Positions 56,076-64,000 of a stretch of 64,000 nt of DNA are shown piece by piece; position 1 is the first letter of the stretch, and each line of letters opens with the position of its first letter. Origin of the DNA: Sphingobacterium spiritivorum ATCC 33861 (GTDB lineage Bacteria; Bacteroidota; Bacteroidia; Sphingobacteriales; Sphingobacteriaceae); contig NZ_GL379771.1 in the NCBI RefSeq assembly GCF_000143765.1, positions 186,001-250,000 on the forward strand, given 5' to 3'. Below the pieces are notes generated by a model. That model was given only the letters and a program-made list of their open reading frames with translations. It was not told the DNA's origin and did no database searches. A program made the translations under genes and the position numbers.

Positions 56076-59018
56076 TTAGTATCCGAAAATCTCCTGTAAG
56101 GTTAGTTTTTTAACCTCTCCCAGTTTTTGAAGATCTTTATCTTTTATATTATCTCCCTGAGCCACTATGCAGTATACATACGGCTTATGACTCATTTCCT
56201 TCGTATGGAATGCCTTTAGATCAGCATAGCTCAGCAACGGAGCTTTTTCATAAATACTTTTGCGTATATCTGTTGTATTTCCAAGACGCTGAGCCGAAAG
56301 GTAACTCATCAGAATACCGGAATTTGTAATACGATCACTTGCCAGTGATTTTGTCAGACTGACCTTCGCAATTTCCAATGCTTTGGAAGATTCCGGAAGA
56401 TCATTCAGCAATTCATTCATCCCGGTTACAGCTTCATTAAATTTATCCGCTTGTGTACCTACGTAAGCACCCACCATATAATGATTTTCTTTTTTGTACG
56501 GCTGTCCGTAAAAGGCGTAAGTGGAATAAGCCAAAGCTTTCGATTCGCGGATAGTCTGGAATACAATACTACCCATACCGCCACCAAAATAGTTGTTAAA
56601 CAACGCTACAGTTGGTGATACGGCACTGTTATACAGTTCCGAACTTCTGTGCCAGAATACTTCCGCCTGTTTCATATTGAAATTAGCAAACAATACCTGA
56701 TTACGGTCTATCGGCAACTCTGTAAATCTGGTTCCTTCCTGAACTTCAGTATAAGCTCTCCGGTCAACTTTCAATGGCTTCAGTTCAGCCACTAAAGCTG
56801 TTGAAGTCTTTGGCCCGAAATACAGAATAGTATGCCTCATATTTGCAAAATCGTGCAGTAAACGCACTAAATCCTCTGCCTTAATAGCATCCAGCTCAGC
56901 ATCCGTAAATGTATAGTTAAAAGGATTCTTCGCTCCGTACTTCGCATACGATTTCAGCCCTTCCATAATCACCCCTTTATTCTCCTTAGCATTGATACGG
57001 GACTTTTTCAGTCTTGCTATATAGGAATCAAAAGCAGCCTGATCAACGACACAGTTTTTAACAAGATCCTGTATCAGAGACACAGTCTTATCAAAATTTG
57101 TGTTCAATCCGGAAATAGAAATATTCGTCTCTTCATTCCCGGACGAGACCGAAAAGCTGGAAGCCAACTTATAGAATTCCTTACTGAAGTCTTCACTGCT
57201 TCTGTCTTTGGTACCCAAAAACTCTAAATAACCTGCCGCAAGAGAGAGAAGTTTATTATTCCATTTACCTATTTTATACTGATAAGTAAGACTGAACAAC
57301 TCATTATCTTTATTCTGAACAGCTAACACATCTGTATCAAACAATTTAGCTTTCTGCACATCTTTATTGTAATCCAACCATACAGGCTGAATAGCATTCT
57401 CCGGCATCATACTCACTTTTTTCAAAAAATCGGATTGATCTTCTCTGTTTACCGAAACAGGCGTGATTGCTGGTTTTACGACTTTCACCACGTTATCATC
57501 TACTCCCTGACGCTTATAAACAGCTACGTAGTTCTGGTCGTTCAGATACTTGTTAGCGAAGTCTACAATATCTTTTTTGGTTATTTTAGACAAATTATCC
57601 AGATAACTCACCTGAGAAGTCCAGTCTACACCCGTCACAAAAGCATCAACCAACTCATCTGCTCTTGTTTTATAACTGTCATTCCGAGAGATCTGCCCTT
57701 TTTTCGCATTATTGATGATTGACGTGATCAGATCATCCGAAAAATCACCTTTCTTTAATTTCGTTAATTCCGCTAATACCAGTTGCTTTACATCATCCAG
57801 AGACTGACCCTGAGCCGGATTTGCCTGAAGGATCAACATGGAATAATCTTTCAGGGAATATACAAAAGCTCCTGCCCCTAATAATTTCTGGGATTTGACA
57901 AGATCCAGATCGATCAGACCCGCAGAACCGTTTGCCAGAATATCCCCCATCAGGTTTAACATTTGTGCATCTTTTGTAGCTGCTCCCGGGAACCGGAAAC
58001 CTAACCAAAGGAATTCTGCATAGGGACCTTTTACTTCACGCACAATAGGCTGTGTAATTGGTTTTTCCGCAGCAAAAGTATAAGGAGGTACTTTTTTAGG
58101 TTGCATATATCCGAAAGTAGCATCTATCTTTTTGACGATCTCTGTCGGATCAAAATCACCAGACATGACTACCCCCATATTATTTGGCACATAGTAAGTA
58201 TCGAAATATTCGCGTATAGCTTTCAAAGAAGGGTTTTTCAGATGCTCTACCGTACCAATGACCGTTTGCTTTCCGTAATTATTATTTGCAAACATGGCTT
58301 CAAACATTGCTTCCATCGTTTTGCGCCCATCATTGTCTAGTCCTATATTTTTCTCCTCATAGACAGCTTCCAGCTCTGTATGGAAAAGTCTGAATACAGG
58401 ATTTCTGAATCGTTCGCCCTGAACAGCTAAAAATTTGTCTACCACATTATTAGGGATATCCTCTACATAAACGGTCTGTTCGAATGAAGTATATGCATTG
58501 GTACCATCAGCCCCCATACCACTCATCATCTTATCGTACTCATTGGCTATCGCAAACTTTGCAGCTTCTCCTGATACCTGATCTATCTCTTTGTAGATCT
58601 CTTTACGTTGGGTTTCATCAGTAGTAGAATTATATTTTTCATACAATGCACTGATCTTATCCAGCAGAGGCTTCTCCTGAGCCCAATCCCTGGAACCGTA
58701 CTTATCCGTACCTTTGAAAAGAAGGTGTTCCAGATAATGTGCCAGTCCGGTATGATCTTTAGGATCGGTCTTACTGCCTGCTTTCGTAACGACATAGGTT
58801 TGTATACGAGGCACTTTCTTACTTGGACTCAGCATAACGGTTAAACCGTTTTTTAACGTATAGAAACGGGACTGTGTAGGATCGTTTGTTACGTAGCGGT
58901 ATTTATATCCACCTTCCGTATTTTCTTTCCACTGATATTTTTGTGATTGAGCAAAGCCAGCATTACCTGACAACGCGACAAATACAACTAATGTGATTGA
59001 TTTTAAGGTTTTTATCAT
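56076..59018 (-). CDS. Exported M16 zinc peptidase (pitrilysin/insulinase family)
   Basis: The 980-residue protein has a signal peptide (to GFAQ, residue 24) and two M16 halves forming a clam-shaped chamber that cuts peptides. The inverted zinc motif HYLEH is at residues 94-98 (GLAHYLEHLLFKGT), and the third ligand Glu is in LEAVYEEKNIGLDND. The second half (about 520-980) is inactive by design, with the conserved substrate-binding FGGGMGSIVFQTIRESKALAY. The enzyme should act in the periplasm. The DsbD N-terminal-domain gene is 63 bases upstream on the same strand and the two may be cotranscribed. Confidence 0.95.
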   Translation of the reverse strand: MIKTLKSITLVVFVALSGNAGFAQSQKYQWKENTEGGYKYRYVTNDPTQSRFYTLKNGLTVMLSPSKKVPRIQTYVVTKAGSKTDPKDHTGLAHYLEHLLFKGTDKYGSRDWAQEKPLLDKISALYEKYNSTTDETQRKEIYKEIDQVSGEAAKFAIANEYDKMMSGMGADGTNAYTSFEQTVYVEDIPNNVVDKFLAVQGERFRNPVFRLFHTELEAVYEEKNIGLDNDGRKTMEAMFEAMFANNNYGKQTVIGTVEHLKNPSLKAIREYFDTYYVPNNMGVVMSGDFDPTEIVKKIDATFGYMQPKKVPPYTFAAEKPITQPIVREVKGPYAEFLWLGFRFPGAATKDAQMLNLMGDILANGSAGLIDLDLVKSQKLLGAGAFVYSLKDYSMLILQANPAQGQSLDDVKQLVLAELTKLKKGDFSDDLITSIINNAKKGQISRNDSYKTRADELVDAFVTGVDWTSQVSYLDNLSKITKKDIVDFANKYLNDQNYVAVYKRQGVDDNVVKVVKPAITPVSVNREDQSDFLKKVSMMPENAIQPVWLDYNKDVQKAKLFDTDVLAVQNKDNELFSLTYQYKIGKWNNKLLSLAAGYLEFLGTKDRSSEDFSKEFYKLASSFSVSSGNEETNISISGLNTNFDKTVSLIQDLVKNCVVDQAAFDSYIARLKKSRINAKENKGVIMEGLKSYAKYGAKNPFNYTFTDAELDAIKAEDLVRLLHDFANMRHTILYFGPKTSTALVAELKPLKVDRRAYTEVQEGTRFTELPIDRNQVLFANFNMKQAEVFWHRSSELYNSAVSPTVALFNNYFGGGMGSIVFQTIRESKALAYSTYAFYGQPYKKENHYMVGAYVGTQADKFNEAVTGMNELLNDLPESSKALEIAKVSLTKSLASDRITNSGILMSYLSAQRLGNTTDIRKSIYEKAPLLSYADLKAFHTKEMSHKPYVYCIVAQGDNIKDKDLQKLGEVKKLTLQEIFGY

Positions 59019-59081
59019 GATTCCTTATATATTAATTGATCGGCAACTTACTTATAAACTGTTTAATTAAAATTCAAACAG

Positions 59082-59531
59082 TTACTTAATCGCTATTTTA
59101 AATTCAATTTCTTCTGGAGGAAGACACTGCTTATCATCGCATACCATAAATTCGACTGTACCCTGAACTACCGGAGATTTTGAATTAAGCTTGATTTTTT
59201 GCTGAAAAACAACTTCTTTTTCAAAATAATTGACCGTCATTTTAAAGGTATCTTCAAATTTTGCTATGGACTTTGGCTCCATTGTTTTTCCGATCAAACC
59301 GTATTCCTTCCCTGGTTTAAAAGTAAATTTAGTCTTCACAGGACCTCCCTCGGCCATATTCTGGGAGTAGATATGCCAGCCTTTATCAATCTGGGCTTTC
59401 ATATACAACACAGCTTCTTTGTCATTGATTTTTTTTGCAGCATAAGTCCATTTTACAGGATTCAGAATCTGCGCCTCAGCTACTCCTCCCAAAAAGAGAA
59501 TAGCCAACAGAGTGAAAAATAAATGTTTCAT
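59082..59531 (-). CDS. Free-standing DsbD N-terminal (alpha) domain protein
   Basis: I place the start at 59531 (MKHLFFTLLA), which gives a signal peptide ending in AEAQ and 149 residues in all. The upstream in-frame ATG at 59606 adds 25 polar residues and would bury the signal. The body matches the immunoglobulin-like N-terminal domain of DsbD: VKWTYAAKKI at the start, a DKGWHIYSQ strand, and the redox pair in FMVCDDKQCLPPE (Cys, four residues, Cys). It would hand electrons from the membrane protein encoded at 43631-45277 to periplasmic clients. E. coli has both parts in one polypeptide. Confidence 0.88.
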   Translation of the reverse strand: MKHLFFTLLAILFLGGVAEAQILNPVKWTYAAKKINDKEAVLYMKAQIDKGWHIYSQNMAEGGPVKTKFTFKPGKEYGLIGKTMEPKSIAKFEDTFKMTVNYFEKEVVFQQKIKLNSKSPVVQGTVEFMVCDDKQCLPPEEIEFKIAIK

Positions 59532-59661
59532 CTTGATTTTGTTATTTACGTTAAGGTGTGACTTGTTGCCAGACAGGCGTGAAAGTAAGTTTATAATTTT
59601 TATCAAATATTAAAACACTAAAGTAAATGAAAGACCTTAATACTCAATAGCATTATATAAT

Positions 59662-59710
59662 TTCCGTAAAATTTATTGAAATAACGTTTTTTTCAATAAA
59701 TTTTACGGAA
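59662..59710. repeat. Perfect 19-bp inverted repeat
   Basis: TTCCGTAAAATTTATTGAA (59662-59680) and its exact complement (59692-59710) flank 11 nt. It lies 131 bases upstream of the DsbD-alpha gene start and 43 bases beyond the pepP terminator. It may be an operator, the end of a small mobile element, or a processing hairpin. Confidence 0.8.
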
Positions 59711-59752
59711 AAAAGTCAGATAAAACGCTGTATACCAGTAAATTTTAAGAAA

Positions 59753-59785
59753 ATAAAAGCTCCTGCATTTAGCAGGAGCTTTTAT
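59753..59785 (-). terminator. Terminator of the aminopeptidase P gene
   Basis: A 14-bp stem (59753-59766 with 59772-59785) and a 5-nt loop lie 6 bases beyond the stop codon, with A and T tracts at its base. Confidence 0.9.
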
Positions 59786-59791
59786 CAGATA

Positions 59792-61567
59792 TTAGATGGC
59801 CTTACACTTTTCAGCTAACCATACTTTTTCTTCTTCTGTCAGTCTTGGGGAGATCTGAGTATATACCCATTGGTTATATTGATTCAACCAGTCTGTATGT
59901 GATTGATCCAGCAAGGATTTTTCGATCAGATCTGTAGCAATATAACAAACAGTTAATGTTTCAAAATTCAGAAAATCCCCAAATTCACTCGATTCCAGAC
60001 GTTTAGTAAGCACCAGATTTTCTATTCGGATACCGTGTTTACCTACTCTGTACAGTCCGGGCTCGATAGAAGTAATAGTTCCCGGATCAACCGCTACATC
60101 AATGTTAGAAGGATTGAAAGTATGAGGTCCCTCGTGTACATTTAAGAAAAACCCTACCCCATGTCCCGTTCCGTGACCATAGTTACGCAGCGTTTTCCAG
60201 ATCGGACGACGTGTAATGGCATCGATCTGATATCCACGGGTACCAACAGGAAATATAGCTTGTGAACCTTCTATTGTCCCTTTCAGTACAATTGTATAAT
60301 CTTCTTTCTCTTCCTGGGTAATATGTCCCAGAGAGATTACCCGTGTTATATCCGTAGTACCTGTTTTATACTGCCCTCCGGAGTCGACCAGCAAAAGTCC
60401 TCTTGACTCTAAAGTAGAACTGCTTTTTTCCGTTGCGGAATAATGAGGCAGAGCACCATGTTCCAGATATCCTGCTATGGTATTAAAACTCACATCCACA
60501 AATCCTTCCTGAGCTTCTCTGAAACCTCTCAGCTTATCTGCAATAGAAAGTTCGGTCAGGGAACCTGAAGCAACATTCTCTTCTAGCCATTTAAAGAATT
60601 TTGTCATCGCAACTCCGTCATTGATCATGGTCTGGCGGGTATGTGCTATTTCCGTATTATTCTTGATCGCTTTGAGCGCAGTTGAAGGATTCAGTTTTTC
60701 GATAATCTTGACTGTATCCGGGATACGGTCGTACACTGCAAAACATGTACGCTTAGGATCGATAAGGATAGTCGTATCTGTCAGAGAATCTATGGCGCTG
60801 AATAAATCTTCATATCTGCGTACTTCAACACCCGACTGTGCTAAAGAAGAGACCGCAGCTTCATTCAGTTTGGAGGGTTCAATAAATAAAGTGGCCTTAG
60901 AACCTGATATCAATGCAAATCCAAGTACTACCGGATTGCAGGGTACATCCTGACCACGAACATTAAACAGCCAGGCCAGATCGTCAAGCGATGAAACCAG
61001 ATGATATTCTGCTCTGTTTTTTTGCAATGCTTTACGTACCGCTTCCAGCTTGGAAGCTGTAGACTGACCTGTGATCTCTTCCTCAAGTAAATAAGCCGGA
61101 GCCAGCGGTAAAGAAGGACGATCAGTCCAGAGTGGTGACAGCAGATCCACCTGACCATTTACCCGGATACCTAAAGGCTCTAATGTCTGTTGCACTGCCT
61201 GAGCCACCTGCAGAGAGGCCAGATTACCGTCAAAGGCAACAGTAGCCCCAGCCGGAAGCTTTTCAGCCATCCAGTCTGCATACTCCGCACTCCCCTGTAC
61301 CTTTAACTTGACAAGCTCAAATCCTGTACCTGCTAATTGCTCATTGGCCTGTACAAAATAACGGGAGTCCGTCCACAACCCGGCAAAATCCTGAGTAATC
61401 GCTAATGTACCTGCAGAACCTGTAAAACCCGATACCCAGGCGATGCATTTATATCTTTCCGGCAAATATTCGCTTATATGCGGATCAGAAGAAGGAATAA
61501 TGTAGCCATCAATTCCCTGCTCTTTCATTAATCCACGGATTGCAGCCAGTTTTTCTAGATGATTCAT
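59792..61567 (-). CDS. Xaa-Pro aminopeptidase (aminopeptidase P, M24B)
   Basis: The enzyme releases the N-terminal residue from peptides with Pro in second place. The 591 residues form the three-domain type found in eukaryotes and many Bacteroidota: two creatinase-like N-terminal domains and a C-terminal pita-bread domain. The dinuclear metal site is visible as the Asp in LLVDSGGQY and the next Asp in GTTDITRV, the His in GHGTGHGVGFFLNVHEGPH, the Glu in TSIEPGLYR and the Glu in GIRIENLVL. There is no signal peptide, so it works in the cytosol. It is a single-gene unit with its own terminator. Confidence 0.95.
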   Translation of the reverse strand: MNHLEKLAAIRGLMKEQGIDGYIIPSSDPHISEYLPERYKCIAWVSGFTGSAGTLAITQDFAGLWTDSRYFVQANEQLAGTGFELVKLKVQGSAEYADWMAEKLPAGATVAFDGNLASLQVAQAVQQTLEPLGIRVNGQVDLLSPLWTDRPSLPLAPAYLLEEEITGQSTASKLEAVRKALQKNRAEYHLVSSLDDLAWLFNVRGQDVPCNPVVLGFALISGSKATLFIEPSKLNEAAVSSLAQSGVEVRRYEDLFSAIDSLTDTTILIDPKRTCFAVYDRIPDTVKIIEKLNPSTALKAIKNNTEIAHTRQTMINDGVAMTKFFKWLEENVASGSLTELSIADKLRGFREAQEGFVDVSFNTIAGYLEHGALPHYSATEKSSSTLESRGLLLVDSGGQYKTGTTDITRVISLGHITQEEKEDYTIVLKGTIEGSQAIFPVGTRGYQIDAITRRPIWKTLRNYGHGTGHGVGFFLNVHEGPHTFNPSNIDVAVDPGTITSIEPGLYRVGKHGIRIENLVLTKRLESSEFGDFLNFETLTVCYIATDLIEKSLLDQSHTDWLNQYNQWVYTQISPRLTEEEKVWLAEKCKAI

Positions 61568-61684
61568 TGTATTTATATTTTAAGGAGGCAAGTTAGGCAA
61601 TTCAACAATAAGTCACGAAACGGGTAATCAAGTTTTGACAATTTAAAAACGAATGAAAATCATACCCATCAATTTTCAATATGT

Positions 61685-61692
61685 TATATTTG
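61685..61692 (+). promoter_or_regulatory. -7 promoter element of the PBP4-type gene
   Basis: TATATTTG fits the TAnnTTTG consensus exactly and lies 19 bases before the ATG at 61712. A clear -33 element is not visible. Confidence 0.55.
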
Positions 61693-61711
61693 TCTTACAT
61701 TCTATTGATTT

Positions 61712-63139
61712 ATGAAGAGACTATTTTTTCGAACACTACTCCTGACACTCTGTGCAAATACATTCATGATCAATATTTTTGCGCAGGACCCAAAGGCAAT
61801 TCAGCAAGCTTACAGCACTTTTGAACAGCAAGCCAATCTCAGGTATGGCATAGCATCACTGACCGTATTAGATTCCAAAACAGGGAATGTTATCTTTTCT
61901 AAAAACGGTCAGACCGGACTTCCGACTGCTTCGACACTCAAAGTCATCACCTCAGCTACAGCTTTAGATCTTTTAGGCCCAAATTTCACGTTCAAAACAA
62001 AGCTGTATTATACAGGTGAGATCGACAGTCTGGGTACTTTAAAAGGAAATATCGTTATTGAAGGAGGAGGTGACCCTACCCTGGCCAGCCCGAGGTTTGA
62101 AGGAATGAACGAAGAGACATTACTGAATAAATGGGTGTATGCTATCCAGAATGCAGGAATCAAATGTGTGGAGGGAAGTATTATCGGAGATGACCGTTTT
62201 TTCAATGGACATACTGTTCCGGGAGGATGGATATGGACAGACATCGGCAATTACTACGGTGCAGGCGTATCGGGTCTCAACTGGAGAGAAAACAGTGTCG
62301 GTGTACAATTTAAAGCCGGAAATACAGCAGGCTCAAAGGCGACACTAACCTCGCTGACTGTAGACTCCTCTTACTTAGACATTCACAATGAAACATTAAC
62401 GGGTTCAAAAGGATCCGGAGATAATGTATATGCTTATTCTGCCCCGTATTCAACCCGAATCTATATCAGAGGTACATATGGTCTGGATCTTAAAAAAACA
62501 ATCGAAATCGCAGTCCCTGATCCGGCATTCGATGCAGCTTTTCAATTGCAAAAATCTTTGCGAAGAGCCGGTATACTGACCGAAAACGAACCTCTTACCG
62601 GCAAACAACTGACAGAAAGAGGTGAAACTATAGCGAAAGACAGAAAAGAACTCGATGTGCACGAATCACCGAAGATGCAGGATATCGTATACTGGTTCAA
62701 TCAGAAAAGTATCAATCTGTACGGGGAGACATTATTAAAAACCATTGGTATGTATAGCGGACAAAAGATGGAGACAGCTGATGCGGCAGATATGGTTAAA
62801 AAATTCTGGAAGGCAAAACTGAATATCCCGGAAGGGGAACTTAACATCGTGGATGGTTCAGGATTATCTCCGCAAAACAGAGTAACCTCGCTTGCAATGG
62901 CTAAAATAATGAACTACGCTAAAACGCGTAACTGGTATGAAATTTTTTATAAAAGTCTGCCCACATACAATGAGATGAAGATGAAAAGCGGTACTATAGG
63001 AGGTGTACTGGGGTATACCGGATATCAGACTTCCAAAGCAGGACAGGAATATACCTTTACCCTATTAGTCAATAATTATGAGGGATCTGGATCGGCTATG
63101 CGTAAGTCTATGTTCGGCTTACTCGACATCCTGAAGTAA
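61712..63139 (+). CDS. dacB: D-alanyl-D-alanine carboxypeptidase/endopeptidase (PBP4, S13)
   Basis: PBP4-type enzymes trim peptidoglycan peptides and cut cross-links in the periplasm. The 475-residue protein has a signal peptide (to IFAQ, residue 25). The three active-site motifs of the S13 family are in order: Ser74-Thr-Leu-Lys77 (ASTLK), SIN in NQKSINLYGE, and KSGT in MKMKSGTIGGV. The large insert between the first two motifs, typical of PBP4, contains IEGGGDPTL and WIWTDIGNYYGAGVSGLNW. A DGSGLSPQN segment is also present. The gene is monocistronic and followed by the promoter of the malic-enzyme gene. Confidence 0.94.
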   Translation: MKRLFFRTLLLTLCANTFMINIFAQDPKAIQQAYSTFEQQANLRYGIASLTVLDSKTGNVIFSKNGQTGLPTASTLKVITSATALDLLGPNFTFKTKLYYTGEIDSLGTLKGNIVIEGGGDPTLASPRFEGMNEETLLNKWVYAIQNAGIKCVEGSIIGDDRFFNGHTVPGGWIWTDIGNYYGAGVSGLNWRENSVGVQFKAGNTAGSKATLTSLTVDSSYLDIHNETLTGSKGSGDNVYAYSAPYSTRIYIRGTYGLDLKKTIEIAVPDPAFDAAFQLQKSLRRAGILTENEPLTGKQLTERGETIAKDRKELDVHESPKMQDIVYWFNQKSINLYGETLLKTIGMYSGQKMETADAADMVKKFWKAKLNIPEGELNIVDGSGLSPQNRVTSLAMAKIMNYAKTRNWYEIFYKSLPTYNEMKMKSGTIGGVLGYTGYQTSKAGQEYTFTLLVNNYEGSGSAMRKSMFGLLDILK

Positions 63140-63188
63140 AAAATTCGTTCAAATACCGGATTTTTTGAAGTTTAATACCTTAAAAATA

Positions 63189-63217
63189 TTGTTCTCCGAA
63201 AAAGAAGATTACATTTG
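63189..63217 (+). promoter_or_regulatory. Promoter of the malic-enzyme gene
   Basis: TTG (63189-63191), an 18-nt gap and a perfect TACATTTG (63210-63217) match the Bacteroidota promoter. The ATG follows 42 bases later. Confidence 0.7.
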
Positions 63218-63259
63218 TAGCCTTAAATAAGTAAACAACTGAAATAAGTATAGTGTATA

Positions 63260-64000
63260 ATGAGTAAAATTAATCGCAAGCAGGAAGCCTTAAACTACCA
63301 TTCAAAAGGACGTCCGGGCAAGATCGAGGTAGTGCCTACAAAACCTACGAATTCACAGAGAGATCTATCATTAGCATATTCCCCGGGTGTAGCCGAGCCA
63401 TGTCTGGCTATCGCCGCAAACAAAGAAGATGCTTATAAATATACAGCAAAAGGAAACCTTGTTGCAGTTATCAGTAACGGTACTGCAGTATTAGGTCTGG
63501 GTGACATCGGAGCACAAGCCGGAAAACCAGTAATGGAAGGTAAAGGCCTGTTGTTTAAAATATTTGCTGACATCGATGTTTTTGACATTGAGTTAGACAC
63601 CAAAAATGTCGATGAGTTTGTCAATATCGTTAAAGCATTGGAACCTACTTTCGGAGGTATCAATCTGGAAGATATCAAAGCTCCTGAATGTTTTGAAATC
63701 GAGAGACGTCTGAAAGCAGAAATGTCAATTCCTGTAATGCATGATGATCAGCACGGTACAGCTATCATTTCAGGTGCGGCTCTGATCAATGCTTGTGAAT
63801 TGCAGCACAAAGATATTTCAGAAGTAAAGATCGTCGTTAACGGAGCGGGAGCAGCAGCGATCTCCTGTACAGGGATGTATATGTCTGTAGGTGCGAAAAA
63901 AGAGAACATCGTCATGCTGGACAGCAAAGGTGTAATCCGCAGTGACCGTGAGAATCTGGATAAAATGAAAGCAGAATTCGCGACAGACCGTGATATACAC
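63260..64000 (+). CDS. maeB: NADP-dependent malic enzyme (partial, 5' part)
   Basis: The ATG at 63260 opens a frame that runs off the window after 247 codons. The product converts malate to pyruvate and CO2 with NADPH formation. Conserved segments are [15 protein letters not shown], the core [20 protein letters not shown] with [58 protein letters not shown] with the metal-binding Asp, and the start of the NADP fold in [12 protein letters not shown]. Bacterial MaeB proteins carry a C-terminal phosphotransacetylase-like domain, which would lie beyond the window end if present. Confidence 0.95.
   Translation, partial: MSKINRKQEALNYHSKGRPGKIEVVPTKPTNSQRDLSLAYSPGVAEPCLAIAANKEDAYKYTAKGNLVAVISNGTAVLGLGDIGAQAGKPVMEGKGLLFKIFADIDVFDIELDTKNVDEFVNIVKALEPTFGGINLEDIKAPECFEIERRLKAEMSIPVMHDDQHGTAIISGAALINACELQHKDISEVKIVVNGAGAAAISCTGMYMSVGAKKENIVMLDSKGVIRSDRENLDKMKAEFATDRDIH

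Noticed and set aside
1..64000. CRISPR arrays, tRNA, rRNA, transposases, phage genes
   Set aside because: I looked for regular spacer repeats, cloverleaf ends and DDE or integrase motifs in the gene-free stretches and the translations, and found none.

Overview
The window comes from a member of the Bacteroidota, most likely a Sphingobacterium- or Pedobacter-like soil organism. The evidence is the AT-rich DNA (estimated by eye at about 40% G+C), four SusC/SusD outer-membrane pairs, Cys-Lys-Lys-Asp type lipoproteins, promoters of the Bacteroidota type (TTTG, about 20 nt, TAnnTTTG) and mostly weak Shine-Dalgarno sites. There are no rRNA, tRNA, CRISPR or insertion-sequence genes that I can see.

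Layout. 1-5320 holds the tail of a probable GH92 mannosidase, a DUF493 protein, pnp and rpsO (separated by an opposite-strand lipoprotein) and an HGSNAT/NagX-like acyltransferase. 5321-8056 holds a remnant of an Ig-like domain and a secreted subtilisin-like lipoprotein. The lipoprotein between pnp and rpsO looks like a free-standing copy of this protease's propeptide. 8057-34709 is a large glycan-acquisition region: three consecutive modules of ROK regulator, SusC and SusD, the third followed by an alpha-L-fucosidase (GH29), a GH3 beta-glycosidase with a PA14 insert, a BNR-repeat lipoprotein and a second GH29. 35122-42125 holds a fourth SusC/SusD pair without its own regulator, then a redoxin and a cytochrome c / copper type II monooxygenase-like fusion. 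42126-47165 holds a broken small membrane protein, a lipoprotein, a DsbD-type transporter lacking its own N-terminal domain, and a cysteine-synthase homologue divergent from an Lrp/AsnC regulator. 47302-55565 holds a GH95 fucosidase and a xylose operon (xylB, xylA, a vSGLT-like symporter with a frameshift) divergent from a LacI-type regulator. 55566-64000 holds a TonB-receptor remnant, an M16 peptidase, the separate DsbD N-terminal domain, aminopeptidase P, a PBP4-type carboxypeptidase and the start of a malic enzyme.

How it fits together. Three fucosidases, a GH3 enzyme and xylose uptake and catabolism point to a fucose- and xylose-containing plant glycan such as fucosylated xyloglucan. This is inference; host-type fucosylated glycans remain possible for the 27-35 kb part. 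The clearest regulatory signal is a shared inverted repeat (AAATACTTTTT, about 10 nt, AAAAAGTATTT) that overlaps the -33 element of all three ROK-SusC-SusD promoters. A degenerate copy stands at the same place before the fourth SusC. It is probably the operator read by the three paralogous ROK proteins. A separate LacI-type palindrome controls the divergent xylose genes.
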